A DNA stretch of 64,000 nt from an uncultured Acetatifactor sp. GTDB lineage: Bacteria > Bacillota > Clostridia > Lachnospirales > Lachnospiraceae. The notes beneath the pieces were generated by a model. The model had not been told where the DNA came from. It did not search any database and saw nothing but the letters and a program-made list of their open reading frames with translations. Positions 49,458-57,728 of the stretch are shown here, piece by piece (the first letter of the stretch is position 1; every line of letters starts with the position of its first letter). Both the position numbers and the translations under genes were made by a program. The stretch covers positions 62,001 to 126,000 of the forward strand of contig CAKSAN010000002.1 in the NCBI GenBank assembly GCA_934436435.1, read 5' to 3'.

Positions 49458-50075
49458 ATGAAAATCTATATAGATTTTGATGATGTACTATGTGAAACCG
49501 CAAAATATTTTACGAAAATCGCAAATGAAATGTTCGGCATTGATGTTCCTTACCGGCAGGTTCAATTTTTTAATTTGCAGAAATCATTTGATTTAAATGA
49601 CGAGCAGTATGAAGCATTAATGAAGGCGGGACATTTGCCGGAAAATCTGCTGAATTATGGGGAGACCTCGGGGGCTTCCGAGGTTATTAATAAGTGGATT
49701 GATCATGGCCACGAGGCTTTTATCATTACCGGAAGGCCATTTAATTCCTACGAACCATCGAGAAGATGGCTTGACGAACATCACTTGGAAAGAGTTCTCC
49801 TGTTTTGTGTAGACAAATATGGCCGCGAAACAGAGAAACAGGACTATAGATACAATATGACATTAGAGGAACTTTACAGCATGACCTTTGATTTTGCAGT
49901 AGAGGATTCCCCGGCTGCGTTTGAGCATGTTTTGCATTTTGATCATTGTATAGTAGCTGTGTTCGACCGTCCGTGGAATAGGCAGGCAGAACTTCCAAAT
50001 GACAGATTTGTGAGATGTATAAACTGGCAGGAGATTGACCGGATATTTGAAGAGATTCTACAGAGGAGACAGTGA
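49458..50075 (+). CDS. HAD-superfamily 5'(3')-deoxyribonucleotidase-like protein
   Basis: 205 residues. MKIYIDFDDVLCETA carries the HAD motif I Asp-x-Asp, FIITGRPFNSYEPSRRW the motif II Thr region, and FAVEDSPAAFEHV the motif IV Asp-Ser. The NT5C-like family dephosphorylates nucleotides; exact substrate unproven. ATG 49458 follows AGGAGAAAAAAGC. The stop overlaps the next gene's ATG, coupling it to a GNAT. Confidence 0.82.
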   Translation: MKIYIDFDDVLCETAKYFTKIANEMFGIDVPYRQVQFFNLQKSFDLNDEQYEALMKAGHLPENLLNYGETSGASEVINKWIDHGHEAFIITGRPFNSYEPSRRWLDEHHLERVLLFCVDKYGRETEKQDYRYNMTLEELYSMTFDFAVEDSPAAFEHVLHFDHCIVAVFDRPWNRQAELPNDRFVRCINWQEIDRIFEEILQRRQ

Positions 50076-50599
50076 TGGAAATACGAAAAGCGAAGAAATC
50101 GGATATTGACAGCATTGAGAAAATATATGAAAAGATACATGACAGCGAGGAAAAGGGGTTGGTTACCATCGGATGGATTCGAACGGTTTATCCGACCAGA
50201 AAAACAGCAGAGGACGCCTTGAACAGAAATGATTTGTTTGTTATGGTGGATGAAGGTAATATTGTAGCGGCAGCTGTGATTAATCAAGTTCAGGTGGATG
50301 AATATAAATATGCAGCATGGAAACATAGAGTAAAGGAAAATGAAGTTATGGTGCTTCATGCGCTGGTAGTTGACCCATCTGAAAAGAACAAGGGCTATGG
50401 AAGCGCGTTTGTAGCTTATTATGAAGATTACGCAAAACAGCATGGCTGTATTGCGCTGCGTATGGATACAAATGCGCGGAATACGAGAGCAAGAACGCTG
50501 TATCAGCGCCTGGGATATGAAGAAGTCGGAATCGTGGAGTGCGTATTTAACGGGATCCCTAATGTGCAGTTAGTATGTCTGGAAAAATATTTGGGATAA
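50075..50599 (+). CDS. GNAT family N-acetyltransferase
   Basis: 174 residues. MEIRKAKKSDIDSIEKIYEK starts the domain; VLHALVVDPSEKNKGYGSAF is the strand-4/CoA loop, and DTNARNTRARTLYQRLGYEE the C-terminal acetyl-CoA contact. The ATG overlaps the upstream HAD stop codon and is preceded by GAGGAGAC. Acceptor unknown. Confidence 0.85.
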   Translation: MEIRKAKKSDIDSIEKIYEKIHDSEEKGLVTIGWIRTVYPTRKTAEDALNRNDLFVMVDEGNIVAAAVINQVQVDEYKYAAWKHRVKENEVMVLHALVVDPSEKNKGYGSAFVAYYEDYAKQHGCIALRMDTNARNTRARTLYQRLGYEEVGIVECVFNGIPNVQLVCLEKYLG

Positions 50600-50649
50600 A
50601 TATTTTGAAAGAGGAGTAGCTTTAATTTTCAATATATGGAGGCATTATT

Positions 50650-51018
50650 GTGAAGATAAAAAAGATTCCGCAGGATTTTTCCGTATGTCAGGTAGAGGAT
50701 TATGCCCTTGTAAATTTAGATTCCGAGTACTGCTTTATCGGAAAAACGGATGAAGAAAAATCGCTGGTATGTATTACAGACGAAGTACCGGCAAATGTAA
50801 TTCAGCGTGATGACGGTTGGAAAGCTTTTTGTATTCAGGGTGTTTTGGATTTTTCCCTCATTGGAATATTGTCTAAGATCGCTGAGATTCTGGCAGATAA
50901 CAACATTTCGATTTTTGCGGTATCCACTTATAATACGGACTATGTTCTGGTAAAAGAAGAAAATTACCAAAAAGGACTGGAAATTCTGGAAACAGCGGGA
51001 TATGAGGTTACGGTCTGA
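50650..51018 (+). CDS. ACT domain-containing protein
   Basis: 122 residues starting from GTG behind TGGAGG. The C-terminal half is an ACT fold (FSLIGILSKIAEILADNNIS, IFAVSTYNTDYVLVKEENYQ) as in stand-alone ACT proteins related to aspartate-kinase regulatory domains. It probably binds an amino acid. No metabolic partner is adjacent. Confidence 0.82.
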   Translation: MKIKKIPQDFSVCQVEDYALVNLDSEYCFIGKTDEEKSLVCITDEVPANVIQRDDGWKAFCIQGVLDFSLIGILSKIAEILADNNISIFAVSTYNTDYVLVKEENYQKGLEILETAGYEVTV

Positions 51019-51083
51019 TGTTTTTCAAATTTTAGAGGTGGTGTACTGCATAGAAATAGCGGGAGAAAGGCTTGTGAAAAGAT

Positions 51084-51689
51084 ATGAGTAATGTGGGACT
51101 GGAATTTGCCGCAGCAGTTAACTGGTATGAAATCGGCAAAGCTTTAGATTATGGAAAAAGTAATTTAGACAGTGAGACCTATAAAAAAGTCGTCAATAAC
51201 TTTAAAAAAATGATAACACACAGCCTTCTGTGGATATTCATTGCTATGGCTGTCGGGGGCAGCATTGCTGCAATAAGCAAGTATGTATCTGATGAAAAAC
51301 GGAATGCCCTGTTGGAAGCACATAACGCAACGCAGTGGGTAACGGGTGTAAGGGCAGACGCGACAACCGTTCAATATACCAGAGGGGAATCTTATCGTTA
51401 CGATGTTTCCACATTGGGAATAAATCTGGATTCGGATTTTCCGGAACAACGTTCGCTGATCTTACTGTTGGACGACAACAACCAGTTGCAGGCAGTTATT
51501 TCACAAAAAGAATATGAGAAAATAGGTAATATCTTTGCGATAGGACTTGTACTGTGGATGGTTGCAGCAAGCGTAATTTTAATAGGATATGCAATTTACG
51601 TACGGAAAAAGGCGCCTTACGGAAGAAAATGGTTTGCATTTATGAAATGGGTAAATACCGGCGATGAAGATTTTTTCAATGTGATATAG
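51084..51689 (+). CDS. Two-segment membrane protein of unknown function
   Basis: Unrecognised. 201 residues: N-terminal cytoplasmic helix (WYEIGKALDYGKSNLDSETY), membrane segment near 48-66, an extracytoplasmic domain of ~85 residues, second segment near 155-174, then a short basic tail. ATG 51084 lacks a clear ribosome binding site; AAAGG lies about 15 bases upstream. AT-rich like its neighbours. Confidence 0.6.
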   Translation: MSNVGLEFAAAVNWYEIGKALDYGKSNLDSETYKKVVNNFKKMITHSLLWIFIAMAVGGSIAAISKYVSDEKRNALLEAHNATQWVTGVRADATTVQYTRGESYRYDVSTLGINLDSDFPEQRSLILLLDDNNQLQAVISQKEYEKIGNIFAIGLVLWMVAASVILIGYAIYVRKKAPYGRKWFAFMKWVNTGDEDFFNVI

Positions 51690-51705
51690 AGAGGAAATTG
51701 CGGTG

Positions 51706-51885
51706 ATGCTCCTTTCCGACAGCCTCTACTCTGATTTTTACTGGTATGAGAACGGAGACATGATCAGCATCGGGGATGTACAGATACAGTATTACTGCTT
51801 CCCGAAGTACGGAGAAAATGTTGTGGCCAGGACAAGACTTGCGACAGAAGAATTATATAAGATGAAAAAAGAGAAGGGGAAATAA
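51706..51885 (+). CDS. Small hypothetical protein, possibly a C-terminal fragment
   Basis: 59 residues (MLLSDSLYSDFYWYENGDMI...EELYKMKKEKGK), with GAGAGGAAATTG ahead of the GTG/ATG pair at 51703/51706. Not recognised. Its abrupt start and position one base before the VOC gene suggest either a small coupled gene or the end of a lost longer one. Confidence 0.4.
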   Translation: MLLSDSLYSDFYWYENGDMISIGDVQIQYYCFPKYGENVVARTRLATEELYKMKKEKGK

Positions 51886-51886
51886 T

Positions 51887-52270
51887 ATGAAGATAGAACA
51901 CATCGCACTCTATGTAAATGATCTGGAAGAAACCAAAAAATTTTTCATAAAGTATTTGGGCGCGAAATCAAACGAAGGATACCATAATCCCAAGACGAAT
52001 TTCCGTTCCTATTTTCTCTCATTTGATGGTGATGCAAGACTTGAAATTATGAATAAACCGGAAATGGCAGATATGCCCAAAGAACTTTCTCGTACCGGAT
52101 ATGCGCATATTGCCTTCAGTGTGGGAAGCAAGGAAAAAGTGGACATTTTAGCCGCAGAGCTGAAGGCAGACGGGTATGAAATCGTTAGTGGACCTCGAAC
52201 CACGGGAGACGGCTATTATGAAAGCTGCATCGTTGCCATCGAGGGGAACCAGATTGAAATCACCGTCTGA
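51887..52270 (+). CDS. VOC (glyoxalase/bleomycin-resistance) family protein
   Basis: 127 residues with two beta-alpha-beta-beta-beta modules: MKIEHIALYVNDLEETKKFF at the start (His metal ligand), RLEIMN-type DARLEIMNKPEMADM, GYAHIAFSVGSKEKVDILAA in the middle and EGNQIEITV at the end (terminal Glu ligand). Substrate unknown. ATG 51887 follows AGAAGGGGAAATA. Confidence 0.87.
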   Translation: MKIEHIALYVNDLEETKKFFIKYLGAKSNEGYHNPKTNFRSYFLSFDGDARLEIMNKPEMADMPKELSRTGYAHIAFSVGSKEKVDILAAELKADGYEIVSGPRTTGDGYYESCIVAIEGNQIEITV

Positions 52271-52371
52271 ACAGGCAGCCTGTCTGCTATTGCACGGATA
52301 TATACAATGTTTTAAAATGGATACAAAAAGGAAAATTAGTACCGGAGAAAATTCAGAGAGAGGGAAAGCCT

Positions 52372-52581
52372 ATGGGAAAATTAAGTCGAAAGCATTTGCT
52401 TGCCATGTTGGTGGCCTTATCTTGTGTCTGTTGTCTTACCGGCTGTCGGGAGGATTGCGAGAAAGAAGCTGATGCGAAGCCGGTTATTTATCTTTACCCG
52501 GAGAACGAGATCGACGTTACGGTGAGACTGGATTATGCGGGGAAACTGACCTGCACCTATCCGGCCTATAAGGATGGCTGA
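52372..52581 (+). pseudogene. Truncated lipoprotein (N-terminal part)
   Basis: 69 residues: a signal peptide with lipobox SCVCCLTGC, then KPVIYLYPENEIDVTVRLDY and CTYPAYKDG, the beginning of a secreted domain common in Lachnospiraceae lipoproteins. The frame stops just after the point where another coding sequence (an amino-thiazoline hydrolase-like protein) begins in a different frame, so the rest of the lipoprotein has been lost by a deletion. Good ribosome binding site (GAGAGGG). Confidence 0.65.
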
Positions 52582-53225
52582 ACAACCGCTACGGAGCCAC
52601 GCAGGGGGCAGAGATCTGGGAGAAGACCAGCGCACAATATAATAAATATCTGGAAGAGATTCCGGATTACGGTGGGAAAAAGGCAAGTCATGCACTTGCC
52701 ACTTATGGAGCGCTTCTGATCTTTTCCCTGTATCCGCTTCTGCCGGATCAGCCGCCCATAGAGGAGATACAGGAATTTGTCACGAACCTGTTTATGGGCA
52801 GCTTTGTAAAATTAGGGAAGATCTTTGATCTGAACCGGAGCTTCGATATGTGGCTGATCAATAGGATTTTTCAGAAAACCGCCAAAAAGGATGCCACCGC
52901 CTATGCACAGTATCCGGCGGGCTTCTGTAATGTGCCGGAACCCTATGATAAGGAGCATCATGCGGCGAGGTATCATTTTACCCAGTGCCCGAATGCGGAG
53001 TTTGCGAAGCAGCATAACCTGTTATATATACTTCCCCTGTTCTGCAATTCCGACTACTGGGCAATGGAGCAGGTGCATGGAACGTTGATCCGTTGTGGTA
53101 CCTGTGGCAACGCCGACCTATGTGATTACTGTGTGGTAGGCTCGGAAAATCCTATGGCAAAAGAATACGAGATTGTAAAGGATGAAGCCGGATTTCTGGT
53201 AAGCAGAAGGAAGGAGCGTTCGTAA
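52572..53225 (+). pseudogene. L-2-amino-thiazoline-4-carboxylate hydrolase-like protein, copy 2, 5'-truncated
   Basis: Open from a stop at 52569 to 53225 but without a start codon near the beginning. The first residues GWLNNRYGATQGAEIWEKTS then AQYNKYLEEIPDYGGKKASH already look like the interior of the family. The C-terminal signature follows: YHFTQCPNAEFAKQHNLLYI, NSDYWAMEQVHGTLIRCGTC. The first in-frame ATG (52794) would drop a third of the domain. The junction with the lipoprotein fragment near 52575 marks the deletion point. Confidence 0.7.
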
Positions 53226-53236
53226 AAAGAGGATAT

Positions 53237-53761
53237 ATGGTTAAATTATTAAAGATATTACCGGTTGTGTTTCTGCTGGCGACCATTGCCACCGGGATTT
53301 TATATAAGAGGACTTCTCTGGAGATTCTGCTTACCCTTGCTATTACCTTTGGAACCACCACTTACCATTTTATCATGCGGTGGGTGGTAGCTTTTATCTA
53401 CAACTCCATCATGCATAACAGGGCGGATTACAGAAAACGATGGTATCAGGTAAGCAAATTCGAAATGAAACTATATGAAAAACTGCGTGTGAAAAAATGG
53501 AAGAATCACATGCCGACATATAATCCCAGCCTGTTTGATCCGAGACAGCACACATGGGATGAAATAGCGCAGGCCACATGTCAGGCGGAACTGGGGCATG
53601 AGACGATCGTAGTGCTGAGCTTTGCACCGATTCTGGCAGGCCTCTGGCTGGGCGGATATTCTGCATTTATTATTACATCGATCCTTGCGGCCGTGTTTGA
53701 CATGCTGTTTGTGATCATGCAGCGATATAACAGACAGAGAATCGTAAAACTCATTCGATAG
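53237..53761 (+). CDS. CrtO-like (glycosyl-4,4'-diaponeurosporenoate acyltransferase family) membrane protein
   Basis: 174 residues. Two membrane segments near 6-40 are followed by MRWVVAFIYNSIMHNRADYR and the conserved MPTYNPSLFDPRQHTWDEIA with CQAELGHETIVVLS, and a pair of C-terminal segments. The family name comes from staphyloxanthin synthesis, but no carotenoid genes are present, so the acceptor here is unknown. ATG 53237 is 11 bp after the preceding stop, behind AAAAGAGGA. Confidence 0.75.
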   Translation: MVKLLKILPVVFLLATIATGILYKRTSLEILLTLAITFGTTTYHFIMRWVVAFIYNSIMHNRADYRKRWYQVSKFEMKLYEKLRVKKWKNHMPTYNPSLFDPRQHTWDEIAQATCQAELGHETIVVLSFAPILAGLWLGGYSAFIITSILAAVFDMLFVIMQRYNRQRIVKLIR

Positions 53762-53790
53762 AGTGATGATTGGTAAGAAAAGAGGACGGC

Positions 53791-54438
53791 ATGACTACAT
53801 ATAAGTACGGAAATCCGGAGGCGCCCATTGTTCTGATCCAGCCCGTGGGAGATCATGATCTGCCGGAGACAGAGGAAGAAGTGGAGCAGATCCGGAAGCT
53901 GACAGCACTGGATTTTCAACTGATCGCGGTGAAAGTGGATGACTGGAACCGCGATCTGTCTCCGTGGAAAGCGCCTGCGGTATTCGGAAATGAAGACTTT
54001 GGAGAGGGTGCAGCCGCATTATTGGAAGAAATTTTGCAGTTGTGCCCGGAGGAAAATAAAATTTATTATCTCGGCGGATATTCTCTTGCCGGTCTGTTTT
54101 CTCTGTGGGCATCTTATCAGACAGACCGGTTTGCGGGCATAGCAGCGGCATCGCCTTCGGTGTGGTTCCCCGGTTTTCTGTCCTACATGAAGGAGCATGA
54201 GAATAAGAGCCGGGCAGCTTACTTAAGTCTTGGGGACAAAGAGGAAAAGACGAGGAATCCTGTCATGGCAACTGTCGGTGACTGCATCCGGGAGGTACAT
54301 GCGTGGCTGCAACAGTACGGGACACGTAGTACGCTGGAATGGAATCCGGGGAATCATTTCCGGGATCCGGGGCTGCGGACGGCGAAGGCATTTGCCTGGG
54401 TGATGAAGAATGTTAATAATGATGGGAGAAACCAATGA
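53791..54438 (+). CDS. Alpha/beta-hydrolase, esterase-like
   Basis: 215 residues. The nucleophile elbow YYLGGYSLAGLFSLW is near residue 105, AAASPSVWFPGFLSYM follows, and a C-terminal His is in WNPGNHFRDPGLR near 193. It resembles small putative esterases acting on unknown substrates. ATG 53791 follows AGAGGACGGC; a TTG/ATG extension to 53770 is possible. The stop overlaps the next ATG (ATGA). Confidence 0.75.
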   Translation: MTTYKYGNPEAPIVLIQPVGDHDLPETEEEVEQIRKLTALDFQLIAVKVDDWNRDLSPWKAPAVFGNEDFGEGAAALLEEILQLCPEENKIYYLGGYSLAGLFSLWASYQTDRFAGIAAASPSVWFPGFLSYMKEHENKSRAAYLSLGDKEEKTRNPVMATVGDCIREVHAWLQQYGTRSTLEWNPGNHFRDPGLRTAKAFAWVMKNVNNDGRNQ

Positions 54439-55145
54439 AAGACAGTGAACTGCAATTTGATCGAAACATTCATGTGATCTATTCCAAGCCCTGTAAAAAG
54501 CAGATCCGGGAGAAGATCGCGTTGCATTATCCCGCGGAACAGCAGGAGACTGTCTGGGAGAAAGTACAGCTGCAATATGTAGAATTTCTCTCTGACTGGC
54601 GCACGGATCTTGGAGGGAAAAAGAATTTCCATAACGGCGCCGGAGGCAATTATGACTGTGTGGCACTGATGGCATATTATGTGGTCTGCAAGGAAGTTAC
54701 AAGTCTTGCGGAGATCGAAGAGATGGAGGGAGAACTGTTTCTTCCGGCATTTCGGATGCTGAATAAGCTGAAGGTCGTGGACTGCAACAAGCCGTTTTTC
54801 AAAAAAATGATGTATAATTCTTTTCAGAATGCGAAGAAGCAATGTGATAAATGGGGCGACTTCCACATGAATGTGGCACCGTATGACAAAGAAGGGCCGA
54901 TCTATTACGAATTTACGGAATGTCCCGTAGCGGAATTCGCAAAGAAATATGGCCTGCTGGAAGTGATGCCAGCCCTGTGTAATCCGGACTTTGCGGCCAT
55001 GGAGCTGATCCACGCGAAGCTGGTTCGTAAGACCACCTGCTCTAACGGCTGCAAATGTGACTACACCGTCTGCGGCGACAGAGACCCTTATGTGAAAGAA
55101 CACCCGGAATACGTGGACGAGGCCGGATACCGGAGAAACCGGTAG
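54435..55145 (+). CDS. L-2-amino-thiazoline-4-carboxylate hydrolase-like protein, copy 3
   Basis: 236 residues of the same family as 42781-43422. It has NFHNGAGGNYDCVALMAYYV near 58, WGDFHMNVAPYDKEGPIYYE near 135, YEFTECPVAEFAKKYGLLEV near 155, and a terminal cysteine group CSNGCKCDYTVCGDRDP. It is translationally coupled to the esterase-like gene upstream. If the family activity holds, it would hydrolyse a thiazoline carboxylate to a cysteine derivative; not proven in these organisms. Confidence 0.82.
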   Translation: MKDSELQFDRNIHVIYSKPCKKQIREKIALHYPAEQQETVWEKVQLQYVEFLSDWRTDLGGKKNFHNGAGGNYDCVALMAYYVVCKEVTSLAEIEEMEGELFLPAFRMLNKLKVVDCNKPFFKKMMYNSFQNAKKQCDKWGDFHMNVAPYDKEGPIYYEFTECPVAEFAKKYGLLEVMPALCNPDFAAMELIHAKLVRKTTCSNGCKCDYTVCGDRDPYVKEHPEYVDEAGYRRNR

Positions 55146-55255
55146 AAAATCTGTGGTTTGCGGAAATGTTAAGTTTCTTTGCGTAAATTCCCGGTGATGT
55201 TGATAGCACTGCATGGCGATAGCATGCTATACTTCATGCGAAAGGAGGGTAACGG

Positions 55256-55672
55256 ATGCAGTTGGGAAACAATATTCAGACCTTAAGAAAAAGGAAGGGG
55301 ATTTCGCAGGAGAAGCTGGCAGAAAAAATCAATGTTACAAGACAGACCATATCAAACTGGGAATTAGGAGAAACAGCTCCGAACCCGGAGCAATTAATCC
55401 TCTTATCGAAGGAATTTGACATAAGCATTGATGAACTGGTAGGAAATGACACGAAGCTGTCCAACAGTTCGGGTGAGGACAGAAGTATAAAAAATATCTA
55501 TATCGGATTGATCGTTTTGTGCGGTGTCGCGGCATGCGTATGGGCATTTGCAGCAAACAGATTCCGATACGAGGAAATACTGGGAATCACGATGGCCGGG
55601 ATGGTGATAGGAGGATGCCTTGGCAGAGTTATACATGGGATTCTAATGTATTTGAAAAATGATAAAAAGTAG
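55256..55672 (+). CDS. XRE-family regulator with membrane anchor
   Basis: 138 residues: helix-turn-helix at 5-60 (NIQTLRKRKGISQEKLAEKI, TRQTISNWELGETAPNPEQL) and two hydrophobic segments near 78-96 and 104-125. Membrane-anchored XRE proteins are common in Clostridia and thought to sense envelope state. AAAGGAGGG precedes the ATG. The promoter area has near direct repeats GATAGCACTGCAT and GATAGCATGCTAT (55202-55231) around a TATACT box, possibly an autoregulatory site. Confidence 0.85.
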   Translation: MQLGNNIQTLRKRKGISQEKLAEKINVTRQTISNWELGETAPNPEQLILLSKEFDISIDELVGNDTKLSNSSGEDRSIKNIYIGLIVLCGVAACVWAFAANRFRYEEILGITMAGMVIGGCLGRVIHGILMYLKNDKK

Positions 55673-55706
55673 ATAGAAAGTCAATGAAATAAATATATGT
55701 ATTTCC

Positions 55707-55903
55707 AAGGAAAGGGCACAGCAACGATAAAGTCGTCGGCTATGCCCTTCCTTTGTTTTAAAATAGGTACAGTGGAAGAAAACACGTCGCTTTGTGCCCA
55801 CAGTCTGCTTTAAAATGGGCACAGCACAAGAAGGTAAGTCGCCCTGTGCCCACAACTCTTGACGGAGAGGGTACAATCTTGGAAGTATAAGAGTTTGTGC
55901 CCC
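55707..55903 (+). repeat. Array B: four hairpin units with 51-52 bp period
   Basis: Units are at 55707-55753, 55765-55799, 55816-55852 and 55869-55903. Each pairs GGGCACAG or GGGTACA at the left with TGTGCCC (TGCCC in unit 1) at the right. Interiors of about 20 nt differ but often contain GTCG; linkers include CTTTAAAAT and CTTGACGGAGAG. Motif, period and linker orientation match array A at 28021-28363. Unit 1 has an extended stem with AAGGAAAGGGCA and TGCCCTTCCTT and could terminate transcription from the XRE gene. Fills the gap between that gene and the convergent pyrG. Confidence 0.85.
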
Positions 55904-55998
55904 TGACATATCTACCGTGGGCGTTCGGTTGGTTTAAAACTGCCATCCGCAATGAGCCACGCTATTCATAAGATTGTCAGCATAGAGCGCTGTCAATC

Positions 55999-57609
55999 TT
56001 ATTTCTGGTGCTTATTCTTCAAGGCCGCTTCCACGAATCCCTTAAACAGGGGATGGGGTCTATTGGGTCTGGACTTGAGCTCGGGGTGTCCCTGGGTGGC
56101 TACGAAGAAGGGATGCTCGGTGAGCTCACACATTTCCACGATACGTCCGTCGGGGGACAGACCGGAAAGACGCAGGCCGTTCTCGGTGAGGACAGCACGG
56201 TAGTCGTTGTTGACCTCATAACGATGACGATGTCTCTCTGAGATATTCTCCTGACCGTAGAGCTGGTAAGCACGGGAGTCCTTGTCCAGTACACAGGGGT
56301 ATGCGCCCAGTCTTAAGGTACCGCCGATATCTTCCACACCGTTCTGGTCCGGCATCAGGGCGATCACAGGATGTGTGGTGTTGGGATCCAGTTCCACACT
56401 GTGGGCATCCGCATAGCCGATAACATTTCTTGCATATTCCACGATCGTCAGCTGCATTCCCAGACACAGTCCCAAGAAAGGAACCCCATGAGTTCTCGCA
56501 TACTGAATAGCCAGAATCTTGCCCTCGATACCGCGGGAACCGAAGCCGCCGGGCACCAGAACACCGTTGCAGTCACCTAACAGTTCTTCCACGTTTTCCG
56601 GCGTTACAGTCTCGGAATCGATCCACTTGATATGTACGGTTGCATGATTCGTGATACCGCCATGCTTCAGAGCCTCCACGACACTGATATAAGCATCATG
56701 CAGGGAGACATATTTTCCGACCAGAGCCACCTGCACCTCGTCGGTGGGATGACGCAGATCCTCTACCATCTTCTTCCAGTCTGTCAGATCCGGTTCCGGA
56801 CAATCCAGATGCAGGCATTCGCAGGCTACCTGTGCCAGATGCTCTTTTTCCATGGCCAGAGGAGCCTCATACAGATATTCCACATCCAGATTCTGCAATA
56901 CATGACTCTGGGGTACATTACAGAACAGCGCGATCTTGTCCTTGATGGACTGATCCAGAGGATGCTCGCTTCGGCAGACGATGATGTCCGGCTGGATACC
57001 CATGCCCTGTAGATCCTTGACACTGGCCTGCGTGGGCTTGGTCTTCAATTCCTGAGAAGCACTCAGATAGGGAATCAGGGTTACATGGATCAGGATGGCA
57101 TTGTCATGGCCCACCTCATGCTGGAACTGACGAATCGACTCCAGAAAAGGCTGGCTCTCGATATCACCTACCGTACCGCCGACCTCGATGATGGCGATGC
57201 GGGTCTCGTCATCTGTAAAATTGCGGTAGAAACGGCTCTTGATCTCGTTGGTGATATGAGGAATGACCTGTACGGTGCCTCCGCCGTAGTCGCCGCGGCG
57301 CTCCTTCTGCAATACGGACCAGTATACCTTACCGGTGGTAACGTTGGAATTCTTATCCAGATTCTCATCAATGAAACGCTCGTAATGTCCCAGATCCAGA
57401 TCGGTCTCCGTGCCATCCTCTGTGACGAATACTTCTCCGTGCTGAATAGGGTTCATGGTGCCGGGATCAATATTGATATAAGGGTCGAATTTCTGCATGG
57501 TTACCTTGTAACCTCTTGCCTTCAACAGTCTTCCCAGGGAAGCTGCGGTAATTCCTTTTCCAAGACCGGATACGACTCCTCCGGTCACAAACACGTACTT
57601 TACTGCCAT
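55999..57609 (-). CDS. pyrG: CTP synthase
   Basis: Aminates UTP to CTP using glutamine and ATP. The 536-residue protein starts [20 protein letters not shown] (ATP-binding P-loop). It has the synthetase signature [14 protein letters not shown] near 147 and a C-terminal class I glutaminase domain with [11 protein letters not shown] near 352, nucleophile Cys in FLGLCLGMQ near 380, and His/Glu near [15 protein letters not shown] at the end. ATG 57609 follows AAGGAGGAG. It is downstream of the DUF1846 gene on the minus strand, separated by a terminator. Confidence 0.97.
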   Translation of the reverse strand: MAVKYVFVTGGVVSGLGKGITAASLGRLLKARGYKVTMQKFDPYINIDPGTMNPIQHGEVFVTEDGTETDLDLGHYERFIDENLDKNSNVTTGKVYWSVLQKERRGDYGGGTVQVIPHITNEIKSRFYRNFTDDETRIAIIEVGGTVGDIESQPFLESIRQFQHEVGHDNAILIHVTLIPYLSASQELKTKPTQASVKDLQGMGIQPDIIVCRSEHPLDQSIKDKIALFCNVPQSHVLQNLDVEYLYEAPLAMEKEHLAQVACECLHLDCPEPDLTDWKKMVEDLRHPTDEVQVALVGKYVSLHDAYISVVEALKHGGITNHATVHIKWIDSETVTPENVEELLGDCNGVLVPGGFGSRGIEGKILAIQYARTHGVPFLGLCLGMQLTIVEYARNVIGYADAHSVELDPNTTHPVIALMPDQNGVEDIGGTLRLGAYPCVLDKDSRAYQLYGQENISERHRHRYEVNNDYRAVLTENGLRLSGLSPDGRIVEMCELTEHPFFVATQGHPELKSRPNRPHPLFKGFVEAALKNKHQK

Positions 57610-57646
57610 AATTTTCTCCTCCTTTGATATACAAGAAACAATTTAT

Positions 57647-57691
57647 AAAATAAAAAGAGCGAGAGACACCCCTTGGGGAGCGCCTTCGCTC
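57647..57691 (-). terminator. Terminator or attenuator between DUF1846 and pyrG
   Basis: On the minus strand GAGCGA...TCGCTC with an inner CTCCCC/GGGG stem is followed by TTTTTATTTT. It ends the DUF1846 transcript; because it lies in the pyrG leader it could also be an attenuator, but the G-run start seen in nucleotide-sensing pyrG leaders is not evident. Confidence 0.65.
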
Positions 57692-57728
57692 AATAACTGC
57701 CATGATTTATAGTAAAATGACAAACTGT

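Noticed and set aside
54354..55214. 286-residue frame antisense to the amino-thiazoline hydrolase-like gene
   Set aside because: Shadow of a coupled, family-recognised plus-strand gene; no ribosome binding site or family match.
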